Below are positions 1 through 11,717 of a stretch of DNA of 64,000 bases, piece after piece (position 1 is the first letter of the stretch; every line of letters begins with the position of its first letter). Under the pieces are notes generated by a model. The model searched no databases, was not told the DNA's origin, and worked only from the letters and a program-made list of their open reading frames with translations. Position numbers and translations under genes: made by a program. The stretch spans positions 4,259,501 to 4,323,500 of the forward strand of contig JAXRKN010000041.1 of NCBI GenBank assembly GCA_038502055.1, written 5' to 3'. This stretch comes from Tanytarsus gracilentus. Lineage: Eukaryota; Arthropoda; Insecta; Diptera; Chironomidae.

Positions 1-803
1 CTCCTTGTAAACTCCAAAATCAAGTTTATTGTCAACGACCATTTTTGAGTCAAAAACTGTGCAATTAACAACACAATGAAGCGCCGTGTTATCGACGAAA
101 TATTTTTGAAAACATTTTGAGTGACATTCAGTAAAAAGTTCATTCGGAACTGCGTCTGGAACTTTACAACAATGCAATGGCGTCGAGAGTGCGGAGGGCC
201 ACTCATTGCAGTTTGTTGTGTGCTTACAGTTTTCGAAATATTCAGCGACCGGAAGGCAATCGGGAGTGTTGTGAAAATTCCAGCAATTTTCTCTCAAATT
301 TCCCTCAACGCAATTGTAAAATCTCGCTAAACTTTCGCCGGCTGCAGCACTCGAGTTGTATTCACATTTTTCGACAGCGTCATCGATATATTTTTCAACT
401 TGATGATGTTTAGTTGCGTTTGCCTCATCGATATAAAGTTTTTTCACAATTTTCTTGTCAAATTCGCCATTTTTAATTAACTTTGTGATGCTCATGAAAC
501 AAGATGCGATGCAGTCGTCATTTTCAGTCAAATCTTTTATTTGATAGCAACCTCGAATGCAGCCGGACACAATTTCAAAGTTGTAACCTTGAGGGAGTAG
601 ACAGCATTCGAAGAGCAGCGATTTTGATGGAATAGAGTCGCAGTTGGTGGTGGCATCAACTTGAACAGTTGTTTCTTGTGTGAGCTGAGAAAGATTAGAA
701 CTCATTTTTAAAGCTGAAGATTTTTATTTAATTATATTTTAATTCTTACAACATTTTCAACCATAAAAAGTACCAAAAATATTTTTAATTCAAATCTTTT
801 CAT
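1..803 (-). CDS. Two-domain Plus-C odorant-binding-like protein, 3' part cut by window edge
   Basis: Seen: a signal-peptide exon (ATG at 803-801, exon 803-750) reads MKRFELKIFLVLFMVENV. A 65-nt intron (749-685; GTAAG donor, TTTCTCAG acceptor) joins it in phase 0 to an exon from 684 down to base 1, still open at the edge. The mature protein is cysteine rich, with ECC..P and HCCKVP signatures and two successive cysteine domains; the second is interrupted by the window end. Known: the CC-x-x-P pattern with extra cysteines is typical of the Plus-C class of insect odorant-binding proteins, secreted carriers of small hydrophobic ligands. Inferred: a double-domain OBP like the one at 5588-7025. An in-frame ATG at 704-702 lies inside the intron model and would give no signal peptide, so the upstream start is preferred. 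Ligand unknown; a non-olfactory carrier is equally possible. Confidence 0.7.
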
Positions 804-804
804 T

Positions 805-1254
805 ATTAAATGTCCTATTTTGATTAGGTTCATAAAATGACTGAAATATTAATGAAATTTATTTTATAAATAACCAAAACATGCAGAAAAAAATCATTTT
901 TAATCAACCTTGACTTAAATGTAATTTTTGGATGTCCATTGACCATGTAAAACTTTATGATTGATGTTATTTAAAAATAATTTTTTTGGTGAAATCGAAA
1001 CAAACACGATTTTTTAAATGAATCCACAAAAATCATGCTCATCCTTATTTTTTAAAATGACAAAATAAAAAATTAAATTTTTAGTACAAAATTAATTTTT
1101 TAGTACAAAATTTATTTTTTAGTACAAAATTTATTTTTTAGTACAAAATTTATTTTTTAATACAAAATTTATTTTTTAGTACGATTTTTTAAATCCTTTT
1201 TGTCTTTAGTACTAAACTCAATGTTAGTACAAAAAATTACACTTTAAAATTAAT
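805..1254. repeat. AT-rich spacer with a short tandem repeat
   Basis: No gene is seen between the OBP-like gene and the GMC gene. From about 1078 to 1184 a unit of about 24 nt (core TTAGTACAAAATTTATTTTT) is repeated four to five times. It lies just beyond the stop codon of the minus-strand GMC gene, so it may fall in that gene's 3' flank. Confidence 0.6.
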
Positions 1255-3760
1255 TTAGTACAAAATTCTTAAAATACAATAAAAAGAAATTAATCCAAAA
1301 CTCAGTCCAACCCTCGATCCTGAACTTTCATCACTATCTTCATTATCTTCAATAATCATTTTTGCGGCATTCCATCCGACAGCGTAAGCAGGACACATTG
1401 TGTTGCCACGTGGAACTTGTGGCATGATGCTCGCATCCACCACTCTTAAACGAGGTGTTCCTTCAACTCCAATGACTTTTAATCTGCTATCAACAACTGC
1501 TTCAGGATCATCAACTTTACCCGCCTTGCAAGTTCCAACTGGATGATAAGAATTTGATGAATAAAATTTGAGGTAACATTTCCAATAATCATCAGTGTTA
1601 TAAACAAATTCATTGCACTCTGTTAAATTCATATTAACCAAAGTAGCATTTAAAGCCTTCAACATAGGTGTTTCAATAAACTCTTGCAATTTTCTAATTC
1701 CTTGAATGATAATTCGAACGTCGTCAGGATCTGAGAAATAATTTGCATGAATGACAGGATGATTGTCGCTAGTTCCGACATGACCGGAAGATTTCGGTTG
1801 AAGGATCAAATTTTGAATTGCTATCAAGTCGTGATTTTCAGTCCATGAATCTTAAAAAAAATAATTAATATTTTTTAAAACTCTAAAATTAATTTTAAAA
1901 ACTCACACAAAGCCTCAAAATATTTTTCCTTAAAATTGCCTAAGCCTTGCATCATTTCGACGTTAAATCCACCAACTGGAATAGTTCCATAGTCCCAAGT
2001 TATATCGGGTTCCGGTCCATCGTCATTGAGATTAAAAAACACCGATTCAGGATTTATGTGAGAAAAAGCGCCTTTTCTATTCTGCAAATAATCTTCAAAC
2101 GGATCCGAATTTTGAAGTGGTTTAATTTCGGGTGCAACAGCGACATAATGCCAAGTGTTGAAATGATCTTTATAGTTGTGACCGACATTGAGATCTAAAA
2201 CCTGATTGACGTTAATTCTTTCAACATCAACTTTTCTACCAATTCCTGATCGTAGTAAAATTCCAGGCGAGTTGAAAGTTCCGGCACTGATGATGACTTC
2301 ATTGTTGGCTTCAATGCTGAACTCGCGACATTCTGACTTTTCTGTTTGAACCAAAACTCCAACAACCTTTCTATCATCCATGATTAAATTTTTAACAAAA
2401 GAATTTTTTAAAATCATCAAATTTTTCATGTCTCTGAGTGGAGCCAAAAAAGCATTTGCTGCTGAATTTCTTTCACCTTCTTTAATTGCCGATCGAAATT
2501 GAACGAATCCTAAATATTTTCCACAATTGATGTCTTTTAAAATTTCATAGCCAGCTTCTTTGCCAGCTCGAAACATTAAAGTCGGTTCCTCAACAATTCC
2601 AGAATCATTGAAAGAGGTGACATGAAGTGGTCCATCAGTGCCAAGGTACTTTAAACACTCTCCATCATTTCTCAAAGTTTCATCGCCAACATTTGTGAAT
2701 TCTCGAATATTTCTAAACATATTTTCAGCATTCCATGAAGAATCTCCAGTTACTTCTGCCCAAAGATTGTAATCACTTTCGGTTGCGCAGTGCATAATCA
2801 TTCCATTGTTAATTGAAGTGCCGCCGAGTGATTTGCCTTGAGTTAAAAAATAATTTCCACTAATTGTGATAATAAAATTAAAGATAAAAACCTGCATAAG
2901 CCGGAATTCCATCTTCAATTATATTTCCATAATCAGCGCTAACTTCAGCATGATAATCGTACGTCATTTCACTTCGAATGTTGTAACCTGTAAAACCAGG
3001 TGGCTGAAATAATTGAAATTAAATACAGAGATGGGCAATTACATTTTAATCGAGTAAAAATTACAATACGCTACAGAAAGTTACATGTCTATCTCTGAAT
3101 TAAACAAATTAACCAGGGATGAGAACTCCAAAATTTTGCGGCCACTTACGGACACTTACGGACACTTACGGCCACTTACGGACACTTACGGCCACTTACG
3201 GACACTTACGGACACTTACGGCCACTTACGGACACTTACGGACACTTACGGACACATACGGATACTTACGGACACTTACGGACACTTACGGCCACTTACG
3301 GCCACTCACGGTCAAAAAAATTGAAGAAATTCAACTAAATTTGACTTGAAAAGTTTTAAAAAATTCTTACAATTGTATTTACAAATCCATCACCGCCGGC
3401 TTCAATTAAGAGAATTGTTTTCTTAGGAAAAGCTGTTGCTAATCGATTCGCTACAACACTTCCAGCTGGACCTGCTCCGACTATTATAAAGTCCATCGAA
3501 GGAACTAGAAAAAAAATTGAATATAAAATTTTTAATTAGATTTTTTTACTTAACTCACTCTTTTCAAGCGGTCCATCTTCACATGCCGACTTTATCGGAG
3601 TCTCAACACCATCTACAAAAGTTATTCCACCACTTGTTAAGAAATCAGGTGAGAATTGATGGTCCAAGTGAGTTTTATAGCTTGGATCATTTATTTGAGT
3701 TAACAATGATGTGAGAAAAGGAATTAAAGCTGGTAAAGTGCTAACGCTCAAAGAAAGCAT
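1255..3760 (-). CDS. GMC-family FAD oxidoreductase (glucose dehydrogenase-like)
   Basis: Five exons on the minus strand: 3760-3559, 3504-3371, 3003-2892, 2836-1907, 1850-1255 (1974 nt, 657 aa); all junctions keep phase and have GT...AG ends. Residues 1-22 form a signal peptide. The FAD dinucleotide motif GAGPAG is at 77-82, the GMC signature GKSLGGTS at 150-157, and the C-terminal active-site pair is His562 (YHPVGTC) and Asn609 (GNT). The usual family motif after this Asn is GNTNAP; here it reads GNTMCP. The last 20 residues are hydrophobic, compatible with a membrane or GPI anchor. Known: insect GMC enzymes oxidise sugars, ecdysone or other alcohols with FAD. Inferred: a secreted or surface-anchored dehydrogenase of unknown substrate. 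Intron 2 carries a 10-bp minisatellite and a MITE fragment. Confidence 0.93.
3026..3097. mobile_element. Internally deleted hAT-type MITE fragment in GMC intron 2
   Basis: Begins CAGAGATGGGCAATTACA and ends ATCTCTG, matching the ends of the 160-bp MITE at 60775-60934, but only 72 bp remain. No clear target duplication is visible. Confidence 0.6.
3138..3310. repeat. 10-bp minisatellite, unit GGACACTTAC
   Basis: About 17 tandem copies of GGACACTTAC with interspersed GGCCACTTAC variants sit in the second intron of the GMC oxidoreductase. The array is far richer in G+C than its surroundings. It is open in several frames, but the frames give only a threonine/tyrosine/glycine repeat and overlap an intron, so they are not taken as genes. 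Confidence 0.95.
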
Positions 3761-3839
3761 TTTAGTATAATAAAAAATCAACCGAACGTCTAGACGGCTA
3801 AACTTAAAATGCTTTATCAAATACATTATCGAAAAAATA

Positions 3840-4100
3840 TTACATTAAATGTGTGACCATTAACCATTCAATGCTTATTGAGTTAATCAATCATGAGTCA
3901 TTGATAAAAAAAACACTTAACTTGAGAAGTCAAATGTGATAATAAAAAAATTATGCTTAAAAATTTTCTCTCTGTGTTTTTTAAGAAAATCAAATTAAAA
4001 CTTAAAAAAATTAAAAAAAAACAGTAAAAAGTGTCATTTAAAAATTTGATAATTTTAAATAAAAAAAAAAAATTTACAAAATGTTTTCAACAAACTCAAA
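3840..4100. promoter_or_regulatory. Divergent spacer between GMC gene and OBP-like gene
   Basis: AT-rich spacer between the start of the minus-strand GMC gene and the plus-strand OBP-like gene. A TATAAAAA box is seen at about 4103-4110, roughly 100 bp before the OBP start codon, in a position suited to drive it. Nothing else is recognised. Confidence 0.5.
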
Positions 4101-4209
4101 AATATAAAAAATCATGTCGGAAGTGCTTAACTCAAAATCAAAATTTTGTCACCTTGACTTCAATGTTTTTTTAAAAATTGATTGCCAAACTTTTAGGACA
4201 TCATTCAAC

Positions 4210-5567
4210 ATGGTGAGCTTGAACAACGTTGGTTTAGTTCTGATTTCAATTATCTCAATCGCATTCGCTAATTCAAATTTTAGTGAAGATGCAAATTGCG
4301 ATAATATAAATAATATATTTCTTAAAGGAATCGCAAAACCTCAAGATTGCTGTCCAATCCCGACACCTTATGTTAAAGACACTTCGGCAAATCATTGTGT
4401 TGAAGACTGCAAGCATGAAGAGGAGGAAAACAGTAAAAGAACGTGAGTTGAAAATTTTGGGATTTAATTAAAGAATTAAAACTAGATGTTAATAAATCCG
4501 AGGATTAAATTTAAATTAAGGATTTTAATTAAAATTTTAAGTTCATTTTAAATCATGGATTTAAAATTAATCCTAGTTTTAAAACTAGATGTTAATAAAT
4601 CCGAGGATTAAATTTAAATTAAGGATTTTAATTAAAATTTTAAGTTCATTTTAAATCATGGATTTAAAATTAATCCTAGTTTTAAAACTAGATGTTAATA
4701 AATCCGTGGATTAAATTTAAATTAAGGATTTTAATTAAAATTTTAAGTTCATTTTAAATCATGGATTTAAATTAATCCTAGTTTTAAAACTAGATGTTAA
4801 TAAATCCGAGGGTTAAATTTAAATTAAGGATTTTAATTAAAATTTTAAGTTCACTTTAAATCATGGATTTAAATTAATCCTAGTTTAAAACTAGATGTTA
4901 ATAAATCCGAGGATTAAATTTAAATCTTCAGTATAAATTTTAATTCAAGATCCAAATTATATTGTTTATTCATTTTAACTCATTCATTTTAAATTTTATA
5001 ATTAAATTTAATTTAAGAGTTTTAATTAAAATTTTAAGTTCATTTTAAATCATGGATTTAAATTAATCCTAGGTTTAAATACACTCGTGATATTTATTAA
5101 ATTTTTGAAAATCTCACTCAGTTGCTGCATTTACAAATGTGCAACAAAAGAATTTCATGTCCTCAACACAAATAAAGAAATTCAACCTAATGGTTTGCTG
5201 AAACATTACGAAGAGTCGATGGATCTTTACGAGAAAACCTTTCAAAAGGACAAATGGATGCCGGTGATTAAAGAAAATATCGAAAGCTGCATTAAAATTG
5301 GTAATTTCGGTTTATTTAATTTAAAAACAAAAAATTAATTTTAAATTAATTCCTTCAGTCACAAAAAGTCTCAAACCACACTGCGGTCTACCTTCATATC
5401 TAACATGGGTCATCGAGTGTGTCACCCACTTCAACTTTCTCAACTGTCAAGGGTCAATCGATACCATTGAGTGTCGAAAATCTCTCGATTATATGAAAAA
5501 CACAGCAAATCAATGTGGCACAACCCACAACGGCACATTTATTCCATATCAAGATTATTATATGTAA
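4210..5567 (+). CDS. Plus-C odorant-binding-like protein (single domain)
   Basis: Three exons: 4210-4442, 5122-5300, 5359-5567 (621 nt, 206 aa). ATG 4210 is chosen because it begins a clear signal peptide (MVSLNNVGLVLISIISIAFA); an in-frame ATG at 4114 would bury it behind 32 polar residues and lies almost on the TATA box. The mature chain has about 14 cysteines, including QDCCPIP and TCCIYKC pairs, in the order expected of a Plus-C OBP. It ends FIPYQDYYM. Known: Plus-C OBPs are secreted ligand carriers, many expressed in antennae. The exon plan (phase 2, then phase 1 introns) and the ending FNGTFIPY/NGTFIPYQ are shared with the gene at 11718-12469, so these two are paralogues. Intron 1 (679 bp) is expanded by tandem repeats. 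Confidence 0.8.
4479..4945. repeat. About 102-bp tandem repeat in OBP intron 1
   Basis: The motif ACTAGATGTTAATAAATCC recurs at about 4481, 4583, 4687, 4789 and 4890, giving five units of 101-104 bp. Each contains inverted TTTAAAT/ATTTAAA segments. A partial unit lies at 5010-5075. The array accounts for most of the intron's length. Confidence 0.9.
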
Positions 5568-5587
5568 TAAAAAAATATAAAAACATT

Positions 5588-7025
5588 CTAATAATGACTA
5601 CGAACTTCTGTGCGACCATTTTGATTGCTAAAGTGATAATTTTTCTTAGGTTTAGTGTTCGGGCAATGTTTGACGAAATGTTTCACTCGATTGCAAAAAT
5701 TTTCCTCTTTATACTCAACGCAATCAGTGCTGAGGTAGTCACGGAGACAAGTTTGCAGGGTCGTGATCTCATAATTGACGCCGAATGATGGATGCTGGGA
5801 TGTTCGCTCTGAAACGAGTTGAAAAATTATTTTATTCGTTTTTGACTTTTCAGAGATTGAAGTCAGTCGACTAAAAAACTTCAACCTCTGATTTTTTTTC
5901 ATACCTCCCAAAGCCTTTTTGCACCTCTCGACTGCATTGTCGATCGGTTTTCTCCAGTCTTTACTTTTATTGCTGCTTTCGATCAACATTTCCATGATGA
6001 CATTGTAATTTAATTTACCATCAATGAATAGCTTTGTGTCATTATACAAACACGAATCGATGCACTTTTGCTGTCTCTGAACGAAAAGTTCTTTAAGTGC
6101 GCAATTGTGTTTGCATTTTGATGTCAATTGATGACTGAAGAGTGGTGGAATTTTGCAACAATACTCGGGACTGGCTAAGTTTCTAGGCCAATAATCACAA
6201 TTAAATCGAACTTTATTGCAGTCCTCAAAAAGCTCTTGAGTTTTTTCGCAATCAGGTCGCTGTTGAAAATTTACACAATGATCGCCCAAATAGTCATCGA
6301 TGCATGTATAAAATTTAGCGAGAGCTGAATGCAAATTTGCCTTTGTGTCAAACTCGCAGTTGTCGACAGCATCTTCCATCACTCGAACCCATCGATCGTG
6401 CGGATACATTCCACTCACAAACATATTTTTGACACGTTCTCGGTTCATTCGATCGTCGATGATGATTCGGGTTGTGTTGACGAAACAGCCCGCAGCACAT
6501 TCGACTTGCCGCTTTTCGTCCATTTCTCTGGCATTGCAGCGATAAAAGCAAGTGTTGAGAGTTATTGAGCCGGGATTGTGAGGAATGTCGCAACAGTCTC
6601 GAGGGTGGCGGAGGTGAGATGGCCAAGGATCGCAATCTGTGGTGTTTTTGGAAACTTTAACTGATTTTGGCTCTTTGGTTGTTGAAGATTCTTCAGACGT
6701 TGAAGGCTCCTCAGTCGTTTCGGGTGGTTCTTCTGTTGTTTCAGCATCATCGTCGGCTTTTAAGGACTTTGAAAAAAATTAATTTTAGCTAAACATTTTA
6801 TATAAAAAGTATTTTATAGCTCCGCTAAATTTTTTACGATTTTAAAAAATTTTGTAGTTTTTAAAATTTCAAATTTTTATTGCACCTTCGCTTTGCATTT
6901 TTAAAAATTAAATTTTTCGATCAAAAATTTCTTTCTCAAAAATTACAGTTAAAAATATTTTAATAAAATTAAATTTTTACCTTTGTAACCAGTAAAAAAT
7001 AAATAGCCAAAATTTGCCACTTCAT
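5588..7025 (-). CDS. Two-domain Plus-C odorant-binding-like protein
   Basis: Three exons on minus: 7025-6981, 6766-5905, 5808-5588 (1128 nt, 375 aa). Exon 1 encodes the signal peptide MKWQILAIYFLLVTK; a Thr/Glu/Ser/Pro-rich linker (about residues 20-50) follows. Then come two cysteine domains, each opening with a DC-x2-WP...CC-x-IP motif (RDCCDIP and EYCCKIP) and each ending in a conserved C-x3-D/Y..C block. The last intron (5904-5809, 96 bp) is a multiple of three with no stop in frame, so retention would give a longer protein; splicing is preferred because it joins the domain smoothly. Known: some insect OBPs are fused doubles. It is convergent with the OBP-like gene ending at 5567, only 20 bp away, so their 3' ends probably overlap. 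Confidence 0.82.
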
Positions 7026-7039
7026 TTCAACTCTTTAGT

Positions 7040-7335
7040 TTTCGGACTGAAAGTGAGCTCGAAATAAATGTGCGAGATATTTTTAAACATTTTCAAAAAG
7101 GTGTTAACATGATAAAACATAAAATTTGACCTTTAATGTTACAAAATTTAATGCAGAGAATTTTCGAGAGAGAGAAATTAAAAAAAATTTCAGGTTGATA
7201 GTTTCTTGATACAATTTAAATAAATTAATAAAATTTTAACGCCTTTTGAGACTTTTTGAGGTCATTTTGATTATTTTAATGTCCGCTGCAAATTTTTTGC
7301 TAAATAAAATTAATTTTTGAATAAAAAAATTAAAT
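7040..7335. other. AT-rich intergenic spacer, nothing recognised
   Basis: No open frame of family interest and no clear promoter element beyond its AT richness. It is the 5' flank of the two-domain OBP gene. Confidence 0.4.
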
Positions 7336-7596
7336 TCAACTTTGACGTTTCATAAAAAACTGTGTCAGTGAAATTTTATCCAAATCACCATGATTGAGTA
7401 GAGTTGAGGAAGCATCACCCGATAAGATTAAATTTCGAATGTCCGATTTATCGAACTTTGCATTATTTTTTAAAGCGCTTTTGACATTTTCGAGATCGTA
7501 AATGAAATCCATGTCGAGGTAGTGAGAGACCGTGTTGAGCTGATGACGAAAGAGAGCTTTTAAGAAAAAGCTTTCAAAAAATTTAAAGTTCTCTTA
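7336..7596 (-). pseudogene. Orphan exon-like open frame, unrecognised
   Basis: On the minus strand, an open frame with no ATG near its upstream end runs from a stop near 7597 to TGA at 7338-7336. It reads like real coding sequence rather than AT-rich noise, with segments such as FRHQLNTVSHYLDMDFIYDL and LILSGDASSTLLNHG. A plausible splice acceptor (TTCTTAAAAG) precedes GCTCTC at about 7559. No 5' exon with a start was found upstream before the divergent LRR gene. It could be the last exon of a gene whose other exons were lost, or a transposed fragment. I do not recognise the family. Confidence 0.35.
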
Positions 7597-7721
7597 ATTT
7601 AATAAATTCTGGTCAAAAAAATTCATCCTGCATAAAATTTTAACCCATTTTCGATGTTAACTTTTTATCAACATTTCCTCAACTTTAGATATTTTAAATT
7701 TATTTTATTCCTCTCCAAAAG

Positions 7722-9140
7722 ATGAAAGCAGTGCTTTACTGGTAAGGACAAAAATTTTATTAAAAAAATTAAACTGAATCTGAAATTATTTTTAGTTTTC
7801 TTTTTATTTCACTTCAAACCACGTGTGCAAACTTTAAATGCACTTACGAGATTTATCGCGATCTTCCGGACCCAAAAAATTATTATTTTTGCATGGTTTT
7901 CGCTTTTCCAAATATTACAAAACCAGACACAAAACTTCCATCGGTGACTGGAAATCACATGGAAGGAAAAACTTATTTGGACGTTGAAGGATTTCACCTT
8001 TTTTCGACATCAAATGAAATTCTTTACTTTCCTAAAATCGGAGAAGTTTTTCCTCATTTAAAGAGTTTGAGATTTTCCGGTGTTGAAATGATTGAAATTC
8101 ATCAAAGCGATCTAGAACCTTTGGTTGAGTTAGAATTCCTAAATTTGGCACTGAACTCAATTCAGTTTATTGAGGAAAATTTATTTAAATTTAACAAACA
8201 TTTAAAAATTATTGATTTATGGATGAACAAAATTTCTTACATCGCTCCGAATGTTTTCGATAATTTAATTAATTTAAAGACTTTGTGGCTTTCATCGAAC
8301 GAGTGCGTGAGTGAAAATGTGAACGGTCGTGAAAGTGTTTTAAAGTTGATTGAAAAATTGAAAGTTGTCTGTGGAAATTCGTCGAAAATTGAAGAAATTT
8401 CGGATGTTGAAAAATACAAAAAGGAAAATCAGGAAATTTTAGAGAACGAAATCAAAAAAATTCAAGAAAGTTTCACAATTTGGGTTAAAATTTTTCAAAA
8501 ATCTCAAAGTGAAGAATTTTTGAAGTTTCAATTAAATTTCACTCAAACTTTCAACGATCAATTTTCGGAAGTTCAACAAAAAAGTGAAAATCTCCAAAGA
8601 TATTTTGAGAATTCTCTTAAACTTGAAGCTGACAGCCGCAAAAATTACACCAAAAATCTAGCTGAAAATTTATTTCTGTTGGAATTTTCTCAAGATGAAA
8701 AATTTAAAGAATTTAGCGAAGAAAATCAGCAGAAAATTGAATACCTTGAGTTTGGCCTCAATCAAACTGTCGAAGATGCAAAATTAAATTTTCAAGAAGA
8801 AAACCAAAAACTTTCCAATGAAATTGTCGAATTAAAAAATGAATCAAAAAAGCGAGAAGAAAATTTAAAAATAATTTTCACCGTAATTTTCTTAATTGCA
8901 TGTTTCTTGATTATAATTAATTGTGGACTGATTGCTTTTATAATTAAGAGAAAAAAGTCAAAAAATGATGATGAACAAGATGGAATGTGAGTAAAATTTA
9001 GTTGATTATTTCTTGATTAAAAAATATTTTTGAAACAAAAAATTAATTGAAATCAAATTAATTAATTTAATTTTAATTTCAGAACTTTGGTGTCTAGAAT
9101 TGACGATGATTATGAGGACATTGAAATCAACTCGATTTGA
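7722..9140 (+). CDS. LRR and coiled-coil single-pass membrane protein
   Basis: Three exons: 7722-7741, 7796-8986, 9083-9140 (1269 nt, 422 aa). The tiny first exon (MKAVLY...) joined to CFLFISLQTTCA makes a signal peptide, which is why the internal ATG at 7893 is rejected. Four to five leucine-rich repeats follow (about residues 75-185, e.g. LEFLNLALNSIQFIEENLF and LKTLWLSSNECVS). Next is a long charged, Glu/Lys/Asn-rich coiled-coil stretch (about 195-365) with many N-x-S/T sites, a membrane segment (about 370-392), a KRKKSK stop-transfer and a short acidic tail. Known: extracellular LRRs bind protein or other ligands. Inferred: a surface LRR protein that may oligomerise through its coiled coil, with a short cytoplasmic tail. 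No close family name can be given. Confidence 0.85.
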
Positions 9141-9339
9141 AAGCTTCAAAATTATTATGAATTTTTCTAAAGTTAAAAATTTCCCCAGCTTTTTTCTAAA
9201 AAGATGTGAAATTTTTCTATTCGGAAGTTGTAACTTGAAAATAAGTAAAAAATCAACACATGCGTGGTAATCAACTATGAAATTTTTGTCCAGAGGATGT
9301 GTAAAACCGCCAAAAGGTTTAAAAAATGAAAAAAAGTCT

Positions 9340-9370
9340 TATAAAAACCTTCGAATTTAGTTCAGAAAAT
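9340..9370 (+). promoter_or_regulatory. TATA box and likely initiator of the DM9-like mucin gene
   Basis: TATAAAA at 9340-9346, followed 20-30 bp later by TTCAGAA, which resembles the arthropod initiator, and by the start codon at 9388. Confidence 0.6.
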
Positions 9371-9387
9371 TTAATTTAAAATAAACC

Positions 9388-11491
9388 ATGAAAGCTGTTT
9401 TTCGTTTCTTATTTTTAATTTTAATTTTTAAAGAAACTTTTTCGATTCCCACCCAGGACGAAATCGATGCAGAACTGACAGATAGTCGCGATCAATTAAT
9501 TTATCAAGAGCAAAGAATTTCTTTTGTTCTTTCGAGTTTCTCAGTTGAAATTAAGAACTGCAGCAGTAACTTAAAAGCAGCAAATTTGGCGAAAGATCTC
9601 GCAAGCACTTTGGACAACTTTCACGAGCTCATCGATCAACTTCAGACAATAAAAAATTTTCTGCCTTATGTTAAAATTTCAACATGTGGCGATATAAACT
9701 ACAAAATCACAATGCTCGACTTTGATCAGAGAAAAATGAATTGCATCATCAACATGATAACCGCAAACACTACAATGGTCTACAAACTTTACGCTGATGT
9801 TGTCAAAAATTATCAACTGAGTTTAAATCAACTCGGATATTTGTCAAAAATCGAAAGAAACGTTTTCGCAGTAATTCAAGGAACTTTAAAAATTTTAACG
9901 GAATATTTTAATTATGTGAGAATTTTGAGCGTGAATATTGCAAAAATTTCTGGATTCAACGTCATGTTGAGTGCATTCAAGAGAAATTTCTGTCAATGTT
10001 TGGCGACTGCAGCGTGGAACGGATACAATTCAACGTTAGAGAAAAATGTTCAGGTGACAAAAATAAAAATCTTAAATTGAATTTTTTCAAAAATTAAAAA
10101 TTTTCAGCATGTTGAAGACAAATTGATTCAAATTCAATCACACCTTCTCAACTCATCTTTAACAGCTCTATCGAAAATTAAAAATGTTTCAGCCTCAACA
10201 TCTTCAATGGCCACAAATCTTCAGTTAGTGCAAACAGTTCTAAAATCAATTTCGACCGCGGCCGATTATGCCAAAATTTCATGGCAAAACGTTCAAAACT
10301 GCAATGACTATTTCGTTCGAATTAAATTCCTTCAGTTTAAGATTTTTCAATATTCTTCGATTTTATCATCGGCGAGTTTAAATTCTTCGCTCTTAACAGC
10401 TTATCAAGTTCGATTGAATTCAACTCCTTTCACTGGTCAAGAACTTAAAAATATTCAAGACGCGATAAATTCAACAATAAAAGTTCGAAATATTTTTTCA
10501 ATTTATATTTCACAGTTGAGTTATTCGATCATCAAAATGGCGCGAATGATTGGCGATGTTGGATATTATGGAGGGACTTTTTGTAGTTGTGAGATAGACG
10601 AAGGCTTCACAGCGACAGCGATTATAACTTCGACTTCAATCTCGACAACTTTGGCTACATCATCCTCAATACCTGCACAAACTTCTACAACTTTATCTGC
10701 ATCCTCAATATCAACACAAACTTCTAGAACTACAACTGTACCTACATCAACTACAACTGAGGTTCCTTGTGGTTTGTTAAACAACTAAAAAGTATTGAAA
10801 ATATTAAAAAAAATACTTTAAAGGTGCTTCGGTTCCTTACAATGCTGCATCAACTGTCGATGGTCCAAATGTTCTTGGAGTTCCATCTGGAATTGGTTAT
10901 GACGGTAAGCTCTTTCTAAAATTTTATTTTATAACCAAACAAAATTTATTTTAGGTTCAACCCTTTATCCAGGAATTTCAACGCTTGGGTCTACTTGTGC
11001 TAATTCAAATCCAGGTGATTAAAAATTTAAATAAATTTTAAAGTCTGTCCAGGATTCAAAGATACCTTCGTTAATAACAACAAATTTAATTTTTTAGGAC
11101 CTACTTGTTTAATGATAAACGGAACAAACGCTGCTTTGGGTTATTTCTCTTGTGGAAGTAAATTTAAAATTTTCACTCTCAAAATTTAAATTTTTATTTT
11201 AAAATTTTAAAAATTCCAGAATCAATTTTTGGTACAACTGGTCTAAAATTTTTTTTAAACCATCCAAAACTCGCTTGGGTTCCAGCTTCGGCAGCAACTT
11301 TATCTAAAATTACTGGCAGAATCAATATTGTCAATCCTTTCGGAACGATGCAAGTGGGTCGCATAAATTTAAATGCAAATGGAACTATTAAACAAATTGC
11401 AAAAGTTTGGGGCGGAAAAATGTGGTATAATAATGGCATAAAAGAGACATCTGTAACATCTGGTTATGAAGTTTTGGCGTGTCTTCCTTAA
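9388..11491 (+). CDS. Secreted mucin-like protein with C-terminal DM9/DUF3421-like repeats
   Basis: Six exons: 9388-10053, 10108-10771, 10824-10904, 10955-11014, 11098-11157, 11220-11491; 1803 nt, 600 aa, all phases consistent. Signal peptide 1-19. A helical, N-glycosylation-rich body covers about residues 20-410. A Ser/Thr stretch (about 415-450) looks mucin-like. The C-terminal part has WVPASAATLSKITG, a GTMQVGRI segment, KVWGGKMWYNNGIKE and the ending GYEVLACLP. This resembles the DM9 (DUF3421) pattern of W-V-P-A...G...G-R...K...G-G...Y-E-V-L, but the match is by eye and weak. Known: DM9 proteins occur in insect saliva, gut and parasite responses and some bind sugars. Inferred: a secreted glycoprotein. 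The three exons of 60-81 nt are all phase 1, so they could be skipped without a frameshift. Confidence 0.75.
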
Positions 11492-11717
11492 TTCATCAAA
11501 AGATTTAATTTTGTTTCAGTAAATTATAAGAGAATTTATTAACTTTTGAATGCGTCCTCAAGCAATTTTGGATTTATTTAATTTAAAATAATTTTTACCT
11601 CGAAAAAATTTAAATAAATAATAAAAAATTAAAATGTTCAACATTTAATTAACACAAATCTACTTCCTCACAATCTCAATTCAACTCGCTAAAGTTTAAA
11701 ATTTTCAGTCACCAAAA

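Noticed and set aside
3085..3349. Plus-strand open frames over the decamer array
   Set aside because: They arise from the 10-bp repeat, lie in an intron of the GMC gene and encode only a simple repeat.
4114..4209. Upstream in-frame ATG of the OBP-like gene at 4210
   Set aside because: It would place 32 polar residues before the signal peptide and lies only a few bases after the TATA box.
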